Shown here: positions 16,153 through 24,607 of the stretch, piece by piece
How positions within the stretch are numbered: position 1 is the stretch's first letter
How the letters are laid out: each line of letters begins with the position of its first letter
Source of the DNA: Prado023 sp963697345
Lineage (GTDB): Bacteria; Actinomycetota; Actinomycetes; S36-B12; CAIYMF01
Reading direction: 5' to 3'
Length of the DNA: 64,000 nucleotides
NCBI GenBank assembly: GCA_963697345.1
Contig: CAVONS010000008.1
Span: forward strand, 124,001 to 188,000
Made by a program: the position numbers and the translations under genes
Notes under the pieces: generated by a model
The model's database searches: none
The model's input: only the letters and a program-made list of their open reading frames with translations
What the model was told of the DNA's origin: nothing

Positions 16153-17586
16153 TCAGATGTCGTAGTACAGCTCGAACTCGTGCGGGTGCGGACGCAGACG
16201 GATCGGATCGACCTCGTTGTTGCGCTTGTACGAGATCCAGGTCTCGATCAGATCGTCGGTGAACACGCCGCCCTCAGTGAGGTAGGCGTGATCGGCCTCG
16301 AGTGCGTCGAGAACCTCGGGCAGCGAGCCCGGCACCTGCGGGATGTCGGCTGCCTCGTCCGGCGGGAGCTCGTAGAGGTCCTTGTCGACCGGATCGCGCG
16401 GCTCGATCTTGTTCTTGATGCCGTCCAGGCCGGCCATCAGCATCGCCGAGAACGCCAGGTACGGGTTGCTCGACGGGTCCGGCACGCGGAACTCGATGCG
16501 CTTGGCCTTCGGGTTCGACCCGGTGATCGGGATGCGGATGCACGCGGAGCGGTTGCGCTGGCTGTAGACCAGGTTGACCGGGGCTTCGTAGCCGGGGACC
16601 AGACGGTGGTAGGAGTTCACCGTGGGGTTGGTGAACGCCAGCAGCGACGGCGCGTGCTTGAGCAGCCCGCCGATGTACCAGCGCGCCATGTCCGACAGGC
16701 CACCGTAGCCGGCCTCGTCGTAGAACAGCGGCTTGCCGTCCTTCCACAGGGATTGGTGGACGTGCATACCCGAGCCGTTGTCACCGAAGACCGGCTTGGG
16801 CATGAAGGTCACGGACTTGCCCGCGGCCCACCCGACGTTCTTGATGACGTACTTGAACTTCATGACGTCGTCAGCGGCCTTGGCCAAGCTGTCGAAGCGG
16901 TAGTTGATCTCCGCCTGGCCGGCGGTGCCGACCTCGTGGTGTGCGCGCTCGACGCTCAGGCCCACCTGCTCGAGCATGAGGGTCATCTGGTCGCGCAGGT
17001 CGGCGAAGTGGTCGACCGGCGGGACGGGGAAGTAGCCACCCTTGTAGGGGGTCTTGTAGCCACGGTTGGCACTGCCGTCGGCCTCGAACTCACGCCCGGA
17101 GTTCCACTTCCCCTCGATCGAGTCGATGAAGTAGTAGCCGGCGTTCTGCTTGGTCTCGAAGCGCACCGAGTCGAAGATGTAGAACTCGGCCTCAGGGGCG
17201 AAGAACGCTGTATCGGCGATACCCGTGGACTGCAGGTATGCCTCAGCCTTCATGGCGATGTTGCGGGGGTCGCGGCTGTAGGGCTCGTCCGTGAACGGGT
17301 CGCGGATCGACATGTTGATGATGAGCGTCTTCTCAGCCCGGAACGGGTCGAGGTAGGCGCTGCCCAGGTCGGGGATGAGCTTCATGTCCGACTCGTGGAT
17401 GGCCTGGAAGCCGCGGATCGAGGATCCGTCGAACATCTGGCCCTCGGTGAAGAACTCCTCGGGCAGGCTCCCGGCTGGCACGTTGAAGTGCTGCATGACG
17501 CCGGGCAGGTCGCAGAAGCGGACGTCGACGAACTTCACGTCCTCCTTCTTGATGAAATGCAGGACTTCTTCAGCGGTGCTGAACAA
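16153..17586 (-). CDS. glnA: Glutamine synthetase type I
   Basis: A 477-residue (with start) GSI subunit that makes glutamine from glutamate, ammonia and ATP as a cytoplasmic dodecamer. The beta-Grasp N-domain contains VKFVDVRFCDLPGVMQHF. Metal and substrate residues appear in APEAEFYIFD, EINYRFD, GSGMHVHQSLW and NRSACIRIP. The Tyr at about 405 in DLYELPPDE is the site adenylylated by GlnE in the beta subtype, so activity should be tunable by adenylylation. The start is a TTG with AGGAGG 5 bases upstream; no better in-frame start exists. A GlnR-type box lies about 105-140 bases upstream. The gene is transcribed alone, ending at the hairpin near 16045. Confidence 0.97.
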   Translation of the reverse strand: MFSTAEEVLHFIKKEDVKFVDVRFCDLPGVMQHFNVPAGSLPEEFFTEGQMFDGSSIRGFQAIHESDMKLIPDLGSAYLDPFRAEKTLIINMSIRDPFTDEPYSRDPRNIAMKAEAYLQSTGIADTAFFAPEAEFYIFDSVRFETKQNAGYYFIDSIEGKWNSGREFEADGSANRGYKTPYKGGYFPVPPVDHFADLRDQMTLMLEQVGLSVERAHHEVGTAGQAEINYRFDSLAKAADDVMKFKYVIKNVGWAAGKSVTFMPKPVFGDNGSGMHVHQSLWKDGKPLFYDEAGYGGLSDMARWYIGGLLKHAPSLLAFTNPTVNSYHRLVPGYEAPVNLVYSQRNRSACIRIPITGSNPKAKRIEFRVPDPSSNPYLAFSAMLMAGLDGIKNKIEPRDPVDKDLYELPPDEAADIPQVPGSLPEVLDALEADHAYLTEGGVFTDDLIETWISYKRNNEVDPIRLRPHPHEFELYYDI

Positions 17587-17670
17587 ACCAACCTCCTGGT
17601 CGTTGGGGCGCCTCGCGCGACCCAGTTCTGGGGTCCGGGATGGCGTGCCACCAGGGCCGCCTCGGATACC

Positions 17671-17687
17671 GGCACGCTAGGCGTGCC
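17671..17687. promoter_or_regulatory. Small palindrome in the glnA leader
   Basis: GGCACGC (17671-17677) and GCGTGCC (17681-17687) pair across TAG. It lies between the GlnR-type box and glnA and may be a leader hairpin or operator. Confidence 0.3.
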
Positions 17688-17689
17688 CG

Positions 17690-17727
17690 ATTACCCGTCC
17701 GTGTCCCCATTGTTTCCTGCCCGTTAC
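17690..17727 (-). promoter_or_regulatory. GlnR-type binding box upstream of glnA
   Basis: On the minus strand, GTAAC (17727-17723), six bases, GAAAC (17716-17712), six bases, GACAC (17705-17701), six bases, GTAAT (17694-17690). This is the a-b-a-b pattern gTnAC-n6-GaAAC of the OmpR-type nitrogen regulator GlnR of actinomycetes, with the first two half-sites exact and the last degenerate. It sits 104 bases or more upstream of the glnA start, where GlnR sites of glnA are found in Streptomyces. Confidence 0.75.
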
Positions 17728-17750
17728 GCAGGCCAGCTATCGGGTCCCGC

Positions 17751-17846
17751 GCCGAGGGACTTGGTCCAGGTTTCCGACGCGTTGAGGCGGGTTGATCAGG
17801 GTTTCGGACGCCGAATCGTCCTCAATCCTGGATGAGATCGCTCGGC
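17751..17846 (+). repeat. Dispersed intergenic repeat, copy C
   Basis: A roughly 95-base element with ends GCCGAG/CTCGGC. Its core (about 17787-17840) aligns by eye with the elements at 46919-47008 and 48110-48199, sharing landmarks GCGGGT, TTCGG, CGAA and CTGGATGAGATC in the same order and spacing. It fills the gap between glnA and the RDD gene. Confidence 0.5.
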
Positions 17847-17853
17847 AGCGGGC

Positions 17854-18297
17854 TCAGGCGCGGAGGACTACCGAGTTCACCGCGCGGTCGTGCAGGCCCC
17901 GGCCGTCGGCGTCCCAGATGAGCGGGGGGATCACCAGGCAGATCAGCAGCGTGCGTACCGCAGCGCCGATGAGCCCCAGGCGCCTTCCGCGCCCGAGGAC
18001 CCGGATCCCCACGATGCGCTGGCCGAACGAGGCCCCCCACAGCCAGGTGAGGATCGTGACCTCCACCGCGAAGATGCCCAGGGTCGCGAACGACTCCATC
18101 GTCGTCTGGGGCTCACCCACCAGTGCCCTCGCGATCAGCGTCGCAGCGATCCAGTCGATGAACAGCGCGCCGACCCGCCGCCCGAGCCTCGCCATCGAGC
18201 CCGGACCGGTCTCCGGCAGCCCGAGACGTTGTCCGCGGTAGCCCGCGTCTGGTCCCTCGGGTCCGTCGGGGACGGGATCACTGTCGGATTGATCCAT
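17854..18297 (-). CDS. RDD family membrane protein
   Basis: 147 residues. A hydrophilic, Gly/Pro-rich N-terminus (about 1-34) precedes an RDD domain: GRRVGALFIDWIAATLIA forms the first membrane segment with its Arg-Asp pair, WLWGASFGQRIVGIRVLG the conserved middle, and a last hydrophobic segment LLICLVIPPLIW follows. The end DGRGLHDRAVNSVVLRA is typical. Function of RDD proteins is unclear (some bind or move ions or lipids). The gene follows DUF4191 by 3 bases and belongs to the lipA-DUF4191-RDD string found across actinobacteria. Confidence 0.88.
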   Translation of the reverse strand: MDQSDSDPVPDGPEGPDAGYRGQRLGLPETGPGSMARLGRRVGALFIDWIAATLIARALVGEPQTTMESFATLGIFAVEVTILTWLWGASFGQRIVGIRVLGRGRRLGLIGAAVRTLLICLVIPPLIWDADGRGLHDRAVNSVVLRA

Positions 18298-18300
18298 CGA

Positions 18301-18972
18301 TCAGCGGAGCTTGCCGCCGCGGGGGACCCGCCCGCTCTTGGGCATCGGACCCTTGGGGATCGGCAGGGGGGCCGCGGCCAGGGCGTCCAGACGCTTGCGC
18401 ATCGTCGTGACCTCGCCCGGCGACAGCACCTTGGGCATCTTGCGCAGGTGCTTGTCCAACTTGGCGATCGCCACCTGGCCCTCGTCGGTGCCGATGATGA
18501 GCTCGCTCATGGGGGCGTCGGGAACGAAGCGCTTGGTGCGCTTCTGCTCACTGGCCAACAGGGCTGGAAGTGCCGGGCTCGTGCCCTCCCCGATGAGCAC
18601 GATGCCGGGGCGACCGATGGCCCGGTGCACGAGGTCCTGGTGCTTGTTCGCGGCGACGCCCGGCGTGATGCCCCAGCCCGCCTTGGACATGTTCTGCACG
18701 ATGGCCACGGCGGCCCCCGGCTGCCCCTCGATGGACTTGTACGCCGACCTCATGGCCCGTCGACTGAACACGATCGAGATGATCACGATGACCGTCGAAA
18801 TCCCCACGATCAACCACGTGAAGATGTTCCCGGTGGCCAGGCCCAGGGCGATGAAGGCCCCCAAGCCCACCACGAGGATGGCCAGCAGGATCCATCCGAG
18901 CCTGGGGTCGTACTCCTTGGCCATCCGGTAGTTGTCCCGGATCACCCGAACGCGATCACCCATCTTCGACAT
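18301..18972 (-). CDS. DUF4191 membrane protein
   Basis: 223 residues. Two adjacent hydrophobic helices (about 26-45 and 50-69) anchor the protein, preceded by a basic cytoplasmic N-terminus with YRMAKEYDPRLGWILL. The soluble rest contains AVAIVQNMSKAGWGITPGVAANKHQDLVHRA split across a short linker and ends with a Pro/Lys/Arg-rich tail. DUF4191 is actinobacterial and nearly always next to lipA, but its role is unknown. It starts 10 bases after the lipA stop and ends 3 bases before the RDD gene, so the three are almost certainly one transcript. Confidence 0.88.
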   Translation of the reverse strand: MSKMGDRVRVIRDNYRMAKEYDPRLGWILLAILVVGLGAFIALGLATGNIFTWLIVGISTVIVIISIVFSRRAMRSAYKSIEGQPGAAVAIVQNMSKAGWGITPGVAANKHQDLVHRAIGRPGIVLIGEGTSPALPALLASEQKRTKRFVPDAPMSELIIGTDEGQVAIAKLDKHLRKMPKVLSPGEVTTMRKRLDALAAAPLPIPKGPMPKSGRVPRGGKLR

Positions 18973-18982
18973 GGGCGGGATT

Positions 18983-19909
18983 CTACCCGGCGGCGCGCGC
19001 GGCCATGGCCTGCATGTGCAGGCGGCCGGCTCGGTAGGACGAACGGACCAGAGGTCCGCTCATGACCCCGAGGAAGCCCAGCTCGCGGGAATGCGCGGCC
19101 AGTGCGACGAACTCCTCGGGGCGGACCCAGCGCTCCACTGGGTGATGACGCGGTGTGGGACGCAGGTACTGGGTGATCGTGATCAGGTCGCAGCCGGCCT
19201 CGCGAAGGTCGGCCAGCGCGGCATGCACCTCGTCGATCTCCTCGCCCATCCCGAGGATGAGGTTCGACTTGGTCACCAGGCCGGCATCACGAGCCTGCGT
19301 GATGACGTCCAGCGAACGCTCGTACCGGAAGGCCGGGCGGATCCGCTTGAAGATGCGCGGCACGGTCTCGAGGTTGTGGGCCAGGACCTCGGGCTTGGCC
19401 GCGAACACCTCGCGCAGCAGTTCCGGCTTCGCCGAGAAGTCCGGGATCAGGACCTCGACGCCGCAGCCGGGATTGCGCTCGTGGATCGCACGCACCGTCT
19501 GCGCGTACAGCCATGCACCCTCGTCGGGGAGGTCGTCGCGTGCGACGCCGGTGACTGTCGCGTAGCGCAGCCCCATCGTGGCGACAGACTCGGCCACCCG
19601 GCGTGGCTCATCGGGGTCCAGGGGCTCTGGTCGGCCGGTGTCGATCTGGCAGAAGTCGCAACGGCGCGTGCACTGTGCGCCTCCGATGAGGAAGGTGGCC
19701 TCACGATCCTCCCAGCACTCGTAGATGTTGGGGCAGGCAGCTTCCTGGCAGACGGTGTGCAACCCGGCACCGGCCACGCGCTCGCGCATCGCCATGAACT
19801 CGGGGCCGGTCCGCGCCCGGGTCTTGATCCACTCGGGCTTGCGCTCGATCGGCACGCTGGAGTTGCGGGCCTCCACGCGCAGGAGCTTGCGGCCCTCAGG
19901 TGATGTCAC
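18983..19909 (-). CDS. lipA: Lipoyl synthase
   Basis: 308 residues from the GTG at 19909 (the frame stays open further upstream, but conserved sequence begins at GRKLLRVEARN). This radical SAM enzyme inserts two sulfurs into octanoyl groups on E2 and H proteins. The auxiliary cluster Cys are C54, C59 and C65 (VCQEAACPNIYEC) and the radical SAM Cys are C80, C84 and C87 (CTRRCDFC). The closing RSSY provides the Ser ligand of the auxiliary cluster. It lies downstream of lipB by 110 bases and forms a lipoate-making pair. Confidence 0.97.
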   Translation of the reverse strand: MTSPEGRKLLRVEARNSSVPIERKPEWIKTRARTGPEFMAMRERVAGAGLHTVCQEAACPNIYECWEDREATFLIGGAQCTRRCDFCQIDTGRPEPLDPDEPRRVAESVATMGLRYATVTGVARDDLPDEGAWLYAQTVRAIHERNPGCGVEVLIPDFSAKPELLREVFAAKPEVLAHNLETVPRIFKRIRPAFRYERSLDVITQARDAGLVTKSNLILGMGEEIDEVHAALADLREAGCDLITITQYLRPTPRHHPVERWVRPEEFVALAAHSRELGFLGVMSGPLVRSSYRAGRLHMQAMAARAAG

Positions 19910-20019
19910 GTGCACAACCCTACGCGGCGGGCCCTGCACCCGCAGTCGGATCGGACCCGCTCCCGTCTGCGGAGTCGATTCGGCTCGCTCCACGGTGCGA
20001 ATCGACCACGCAGACGTCC

Positions 20020-20646
20020 TCAGGTGGTCAGGAGTTGATCCAGGCGCTCCACCACGAGCTGCCTGGCCTCGGCGACCGTCACGTCCCGGCCGAGCTCGGC
20101 GCTCAGCGACGTGACCGTGGCGTCCCTGATGCCACAGGGGACGATGCGGTCGTACCAGCTCAGGTCGGGGTCGCAGTTGAGCGCGAAGCCGTGCATCGTG
20201 ACGCCGCGGGAGACACGCACACCGATCGCCGCGACCTTGCGCTCGCCGCCACGCCCATCGGCCGGGAGCCAGACCCCGGAGCGGCCCTCAACCCTGCCCG
20301 CGGCGACCCCGAGGTCGGCGCACACGTCGATGAGCATCGACTCCATCCGGCGCACATGGGCCACGACGTCGATGGGATCGGGCAGGCGCACGATCGGGTA
20401 GCCGACGAGTTGGCCGGGGCCGTGCCACGTGATCTTCCCACCGCGGTCCACGTCGATGACGGGGGTGCCGTCGAAGGGGCGGTCCAGCGGCTCCGTCCTG
20501 CGGCCCGCGGTGTAGACGGGGGTGTGCTCGAGCAGCCAGATCAGGTCCTGCGCGCCGGACACGACCTCTGCGTGCCAGAGGCGCTGCTGGTCCCAGGCGT
20601 GCTGGTAGTCCACCTCGTGGTCGGCCACCTCGACGCGCAGGGTCAC
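20020..20646 (-). CDS. lipB: Octanoyltransferase
   Basis: 208 residues. Transfers octanoyl from acyl carrier protein to lipoyl domains, the step before LipA. The acyltransferase core contains DRGGKITWHGPGQLVGYPI (about 67-85), the catalytic Lys at about 137 (ERKVAAIG) and Cys at about 171 (RIVPCGI). The start is a GTG at 20646. The products should modify the E2 protein encoded at 22.8-24.6 kb and glycine cleavage H protein elsewhere. Confidence 0.96.
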   Translation of the reverse strand: MTLRVEVADHEVDYQHAWDQQRLWHAEVVSGAQDLIWLLEHTPVYTAGRRTEPLDRPFDGTPVIDVDRGGKITWHGPGQLVGYPIVRLPDPIDVVAHVRRMESMLIDVCADLGVAAGRVEGRSGVWLPADGRGGERKVAAIGVRVSRGVTMHGFALNCDPDLSWYDRIVPCGIRDATVTSLSAELGRDVTVAEARQLVVERLDQLLTT

Positions 20647-20829
20647 AGGGGAACGCTACCCGCTCACGTCCGCACGCGGCGTCGGCCTGTGGATGGCCGA
20701 TTGCCAGACCGCCGGGGGCGGGGCAGGGTGCGGGGCGTGGATGGGGGAGGGCCGGTCCCGGTCACATGGCGCAGCAGCATCCCCGGCGTGTACCAGCGCG
20801 AGGGTGCTTCTACGTCCTTGGGAGTCGTG

Positions 20830-21786
20830 GTGCGTGGTGGCGGGGCGACGGGGCCTGCCACCACGGGTCACCGGCACGGGGATCAGGACCGGAGTTCGGG
20901 GGGAGCCGCTGGAGGGTCAGCGCCCAGGTCACGTGGCCTGCGCGCTGGCCCTCGGCGCCCGTGGCGGGCGCTGGCTCTCGGTGCTCTGGCAGTTGCTGCT
21001 CTCGGGTTGATCCTGGGGGCCCGGGCGATTCCGCAGTCGGGTGCGGACCCTGCCGCCGCGATGGCGCTGCCGCCGGACAGCCGAGCATCGGTCGGGGAGG
21101 CCGCCAGCGCGTCCGCCAAGGGCGCGCACGATTCGGGCGCCAACGACCCGGGCGCCAACGACCCGGGCGCCGACGGTCTGGGAGGCGAGCTCCAGGGTGC
21201 TGACGACCCGGGAGCTGAGACCCCGGGCGCTGACGCCTCAGCGGTGGCCGCTCCGGCTCCCGACCTCCAGGGTGCGGACTGGTGGGACGTCCTCGCGGGC
21301 CTGGACGCTCGCCGCTCCGAGGTCCTGATGAGCGGTACCGAGCAGGGGATGGCCGACTATGCGCAGCCCGGATCCCCAGCCTGGCTCGCGGACGAGGCGA
21401 TGCTGGCCGACCTCGCGGCCAGGGGAGTGCGGCCGGCGGGCCTGGCCTCGCGCATCCTGGCGATCGAGGCCGTCTCCGAGGTCGACGTGGGGGTCGAGCT
21501 GCAGGTGGTCGACCTCCGATCGGGCTACGACCTCCTCGAGGAGTCCACCGGCGATCTTGTGGGACGAGTTGAGCCGGCGGGGGCGACCCGCTGGACCATC
21601 ACCCTTGCTCCGCGGGAGCCGGCGACCGACATGGGGGAGGCCTTGTCGATGCAGGAGGGCGACCCGGGGCAGGTCGGTGGCTCCACCGATGGGGGGCGAA
21701 CCGAACAGGGGGGCGAGCCCAGAGTCTCACCGACTCCCGGCGATCCAGACCCGGGGTGGCGAGTGGTCTCAGTGGAGGCCGCCTGA
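20830..21786 (+). CDS. Membrane-anchored protein with low-complexity linker, function unknown
   Basis: About 318 residues; GTG at 20830 chosen because TTGGGAG lies just before it (GTG at 20827 is equally in frame). A basic N-terminus leads to one membrane helix (about 57-77). Then comes an Asp/Pro/Gly/Ala linker with repeated DPGAND units, and a soluble domain (about 155-280) beginning WWDVLAGLDARRSEVL and containing PGSPAWLADEAMLADLAARGVR and VVDLRSGY. The layout resembles small NTF2-like domains of exported actinobacterial proteins, but I cannot name it. It is divergent from lipB and convergent with the epimerase-like gene. Confidence 0.6.
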   Translation: MRGGGATGPATTGHRHGDQDRSSGGAAGGSAPRSRGLRAGPRRPWRALALGALAVAALGLILGARAIPQSGADPAAAMALPPDSRASVGEAASASAKGAHDSGANDPGANDPGADGLGGELQGADDPGAETPGADASAVAAPAPDLQGADWWDVLAGLDARRSEVLMSGTEQGMADYAQPGSPAWLADEAMLADLAARGVRPAGLASRILAIEAVSEVDVGVELQVVDLRSGYDLLEESTGDLVGRVEPAGATRWTITLAPREPATDMGEALSMQEGDPGQVGGSTDGGRTEQGGEPRVSPTPGDPDPGWRVVSVEAA

Positions 21787-21835
21787 CCCGGCGCGAATGA
21801 ACAGGTCGCAGGTGAGTTCCCCGCGCGGCGTGGGC

Positions 21836-22756
21836 TCAGCGGTTGACCCATGCCCACGCCAGGGCGGACTCGATCGTCGGGTCCTCGAACGTGAAGCCCG
21901 CATCCATCAGGCGGCGCGGGATGACCCTCGTGCTTGCCAGCACCTCGGAGGAGAACCCACCCAGGGCCAGTTCGAGGGCCTTCTTCGGGACCGGTATGGA
22001 GGTCGGACGCCGCAGGAGGGCGCCCATGGCTCGGATGATCTCCTGATTGGTCGCGGGGTTCGGTGCGGTCAGGTTCACCGGGCCGTCAAGGTCGTGGAGC
22101 AGGTGCTCCAACGCGCGGACCTGGTCGCGCAAGGAGATGTACGACCACCACTGCTGGCCGCTTCCCAGGCGCCCGCCACCGCCGAGCCGGAAGATGGGCC
22201 ACAGCATGCCCCAGGTGCCCCCACGACCGGCGACCACCAGCCCCGTACGTGGATGGACGACGCGGATGCCGGCAGCGCGGGCAGGGTCAGCAGCGGCCTC
22301 CCAGTCGACCACGACATCGGCCAGGAATCCCTCGCCCCGGGGGGCGTCCTCATCGACGGCAGTCGAGCCGGTGACGCCGTAGAAGCCGATCGCGGACCCC
22401 GAGACCAGGACCGACGGTGGGGTGTCCATCGAGGCCAGTGCGGTGGCCAGCGTGCGTGTCCCGATGACGCGCGAGTCCCGGATGGTCGCCTTGTACGACT
22501 CAGTCCAGCGTTGGGCCCCGGTCAGGATCGACCGGTAGTTCTCCGGACCGATCCCGGCGCCCGCCATGTGGATCACACCCTCCACGGCACCGAGTGCGGC
22601 CATGTCCACCGTGCCTCCCATGGGGTCCCACAGGACCTCGTCCGGGGAGCCGGAGGTCCGTCGGACCAGGCGTACGACGTCGTGCCCCTGAGCCCGCAGA
22701 TGGGGGACCAGGGCGCCGCCGATGAGTCCGGAGGCACCAGTGACGGCGACCCTCAT
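21836..22756 (-). CDS. TIGR01777 family NAD(P)-dependent epimerase-like protein
   Basis: 306 residues. An extended-SDR Rossmann fold opens with MRVAVTGASGLIGGALVPHL (GxxGxxG). Family-specific pieces are VIHMAGAGIG, GSAIGFYG (in place of the YxxxK region), RTGLVVAGRGG and a C-terminal DUF1731-like stretch ending FTFEDPTIESALAWA. Its ATG shares one base with the sucB stop (TGATG), so it is translated from the sucB transcript. Members are often annotated as cell-division inhibitor SulA by mistake; the true substrate is unknown. Confidence 0.9.
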   Translation of the reverse strand: MRVAVTGASGLIGGALVPHLRAQGHDVVRLVRRTSGSPDEVLWDPMGGTVDMAALGAVEGVIHMAGAGIGPENYRSILTGAQRWTESYKATIRDSRVIGTRTLATALASMDTPPSVLVSGSAIGFYGVTGSTAVDEDAPRGEGFLADVVVDWEAAADPARAAGIRVVHPRTGLVVAGRGGTWGMLWPIFRLGGGGRLGSGQQWWSYISLRDQVRALEHLLHDLDGPVNLTAPNPATNQEIIRAMGALLRRPTSIPVPKKALELALGGFSSEVLASTRVIPRRLMDAGFTFEDPTIESALAWAWVNR

Positions 22757-24570
22757 CAGCCCAGTTCCGCCTCGAAGTCGCCTGTCTCCAGCCGGGACTT
22801 CAGCGTCGTCAGGAAGCGCGCTGCATCGGCACCATCGACGAGTCGATGATCGTAGGTCAGGGCGAGGTACACCATCGAGCGGATCGCGATGGAGTCCGCG
22901 CCGGTGTCATCCACGACGACCACCGGGCGGCGGACGATCGCGCCGAGGCCGAGGATCGCGACCTGGGGCTGGTTGATGATCGGTGTGTCGAACAGTGCGC
23001 CCCGACTGCCGGTGTTGGTCAGGGTGAACGTGCCGCCGGACAGCTCATCGGGCGAGACCTTGTTGGTCCGCGTCCGTTCGGCGACATCGGCGATCTTGCG
23101 GCCGAGCCCACCGAGGTTGAGGTCGTCGGCCTCCCGCACGACGGGCACCAGCAGGCCGCGCTCGGTATCCACCGCGATCCCCAGATGGATGTCGTCGTGG
23201 TAGGTGACAGTCCCCGCAGCCTGGTCGATCGAGGCGTTCACCACGGGGTAGGCCTTCAGGGCCTCCACGATCGCCTTCGCGAAGAACGGCATGAACGACA
23301 GCTTCACGCCCTCACGTGCCTCGAACGAGGCCTTGTGCTTCTTGCGCAGCCCGGCGATCCGGGTCACGTCGGCCTCGACCACGGTGGTGAGCTGCGCTGA
23401 CACGTGCAGCGATTCGACCATCCGCTCCGCGATCACCTTGCGAAGGCGGCTCATCTTCTGGGTACCAGCAGCAACTCCGCCGGCTGCCGGGGCGGTCACA
23501 GGTGCCTTGGCAGCCGGGGCCGCTGGCGTCGCCGGAGCGCCAGCGGGGCTGGCCGGAGCAGGGGCCACGGCCGGGGCCGACTTGGCCGCGGCCGCCGGCG
23601 CGCCACCTGCAGGGCGGTTCTTCGCGTCGAAGATGTCCTGCTTGGTGATCCGACCACCAACACCTGACCCGGTCACGGTCGTGAGGTCCACTCCCGACTG
23701 GGATGCGAGCTTGCGCACCAGCGGGGTCACGTAGAGGTCGGACGGCGCCGCCCCCGCGTGTGCTCCTGCGCTCGGCGCCTCCTGGGCGGGAGCTGCAGGC
23801 TGCGCGGGAGCCGCGGCCGGGGTCGGGGGTGCGGCGACGGGCGCGGGCGCCGGCGGAGGTGTGGGGGTCGGCGCGGGTGCCGACGGGGTCGGCTCCGGCT
23901 GCTGGGCCCCCGCTGGCGCGGGAGTGCCGATCACGCCGAGTGTCTGGCCGACCTCGGCCGTCTCGTCCTCGGTGACCCGGATCTCCAGGAGCGTCCCGGA
24001 GCTCGGGGCCGGGATCTCGGTGTCCACCTTGTCGGTGGAGACCTCCAGGAGCGGCTCGTCGGCCGAGACCATGTCGCCCACGTTCTTCAGCCACCGCGTG
24101 ACCGTGCCCTCCGTGACCGACTCGCCCAGCGCGGGCAGGATCACCGGCGTCTCGGAGCCCGGGACGGCCGAACTCCCCGAGCGGGGCGGGTTCGGGTCGG
24201 GGGGCAGCTCGACGGGAGCCGCGGGGGCCGGCGCCGGTGTGGGCGCCGCTGGGGGAGTCGCGGCTGCGGCCGGCTCGGGGGCAGCCGCCGGAGCTGCCGG
24301 CGCTGCTGGCGGGGCTGCGGCTGGTGCCTCACCGGCCTCGCCGATGACGCCGAGCGCCCCGCCGACCTCGACGGTGTCGTCCTCGCCCGCGGCGATCGAC
24401 AGCAGGACGCCCGAGGCCGGTGCCGGGATCTCGGTGTCGACCTTGTCGGTGGAGACCTCGAGCAGGGGCTCATCGGCGCGGACCTCGTCCCCGACCTGCT
24501 TGAGCCAGCGGGTGACTGTGCCCTCGGTGACGCTCTCGCCGAGCTGCGGCATGGTGACGGTGACCGACAT
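22756..24570 (-). CDS. sucB: 2-oxoglutarate dehydrogenase E2, dihydrolipoamide succinyltransferase
   Basis: 604 residues. Two lipoyl domains with DKVDTEIP motifs place the lipoylated Lys at about 43 and 181, separated by Ala/Pro linkers (about 83-138 and 217-276). The peripheral subunit-binding domain is at about 278-313 (YVTPLVRKLASQ). The catalytic domain (about 375-604) ends with DHRLVDG, giving His575 and Asp579. In actinobacteria this gene serves the pyruvate and/or oxoglutarate complexes. The ATG at 24570 is preferred as it opens the lipoyl domain and has GGAG upstream. It follows lpd by 37 bases. Lipoylation depends on the lipA/lipB genes next door. Confidence 0.94.
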   Translation of the reverse strand: MSVTVTMPQLGESVTEGTVTRWLKQVGDEVRADEPLLEVSTDKVDTEIPAPASGVLLSIAAGEDDTVEVGGALGVIGEAGEAPAAAPPAAPAAPAAAPEPAAAATPPAAPTPAPAPAAPVELPPDPNPPRSGSSAVPGSETPVILPALGESVTEGTVTRWLKNVGDMVSADEPLLEVSTDKVDTEIPAPSSGTLLEIRVTEDETAEVGQTLGVIGTPAPAGAQQPEPTPSAPAPTPTPPPAPAPVAAPPTPAAAPAQPAAPAQEAPSAGAHAGAAPSDLYVTPLVRKLASQSGVDLTTVTGSGVGGRITKQDIFDAKNRPAGGAPAAAAKSAPAVAPAPASPAGAPATPAAPAAKAPVTAPAAGGVAAGTQKMSRLRKVIAERMVESLHVSAQLTTVVEADVTRIAGLRKKHKASFEAREGVKLSFMPFFAKAIVEALKAYPVVNASIDQAAGTVTYHDDIHLGIAVDTERGLLVPVVREADDLNLGGLGRKIADVAERTRTNKVSPDELSGGTFTLTNTGSRGALFDTPIINQPQVAILGLGAIVRRPVVVVDDTGADSIAIRSMVYLALTYDHRLVDGADAARFLTTLKSRLETGDFEAELG

Positions 24571-24607
24571 CTGCGGGATGCTCCTTACGGGTGGACGGAT
24601 GGGTGTG

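Noticed and set aside
15937..17835. Long plus-strand open frame opposite glnA
   Set aside because: It is the antisense shadow of glnA; its translation is Arg/Val/Glu/His-rich without motifs, while the minus strand encodes a complete glutamine synthetase.
21836..22756. Cell-division inhibitor SulA label for the epimerase-like protein
   Set aside because: The sequence is an extended-SDR TIGR01777 protein; the SulA name in databases for this family is a transfer error.
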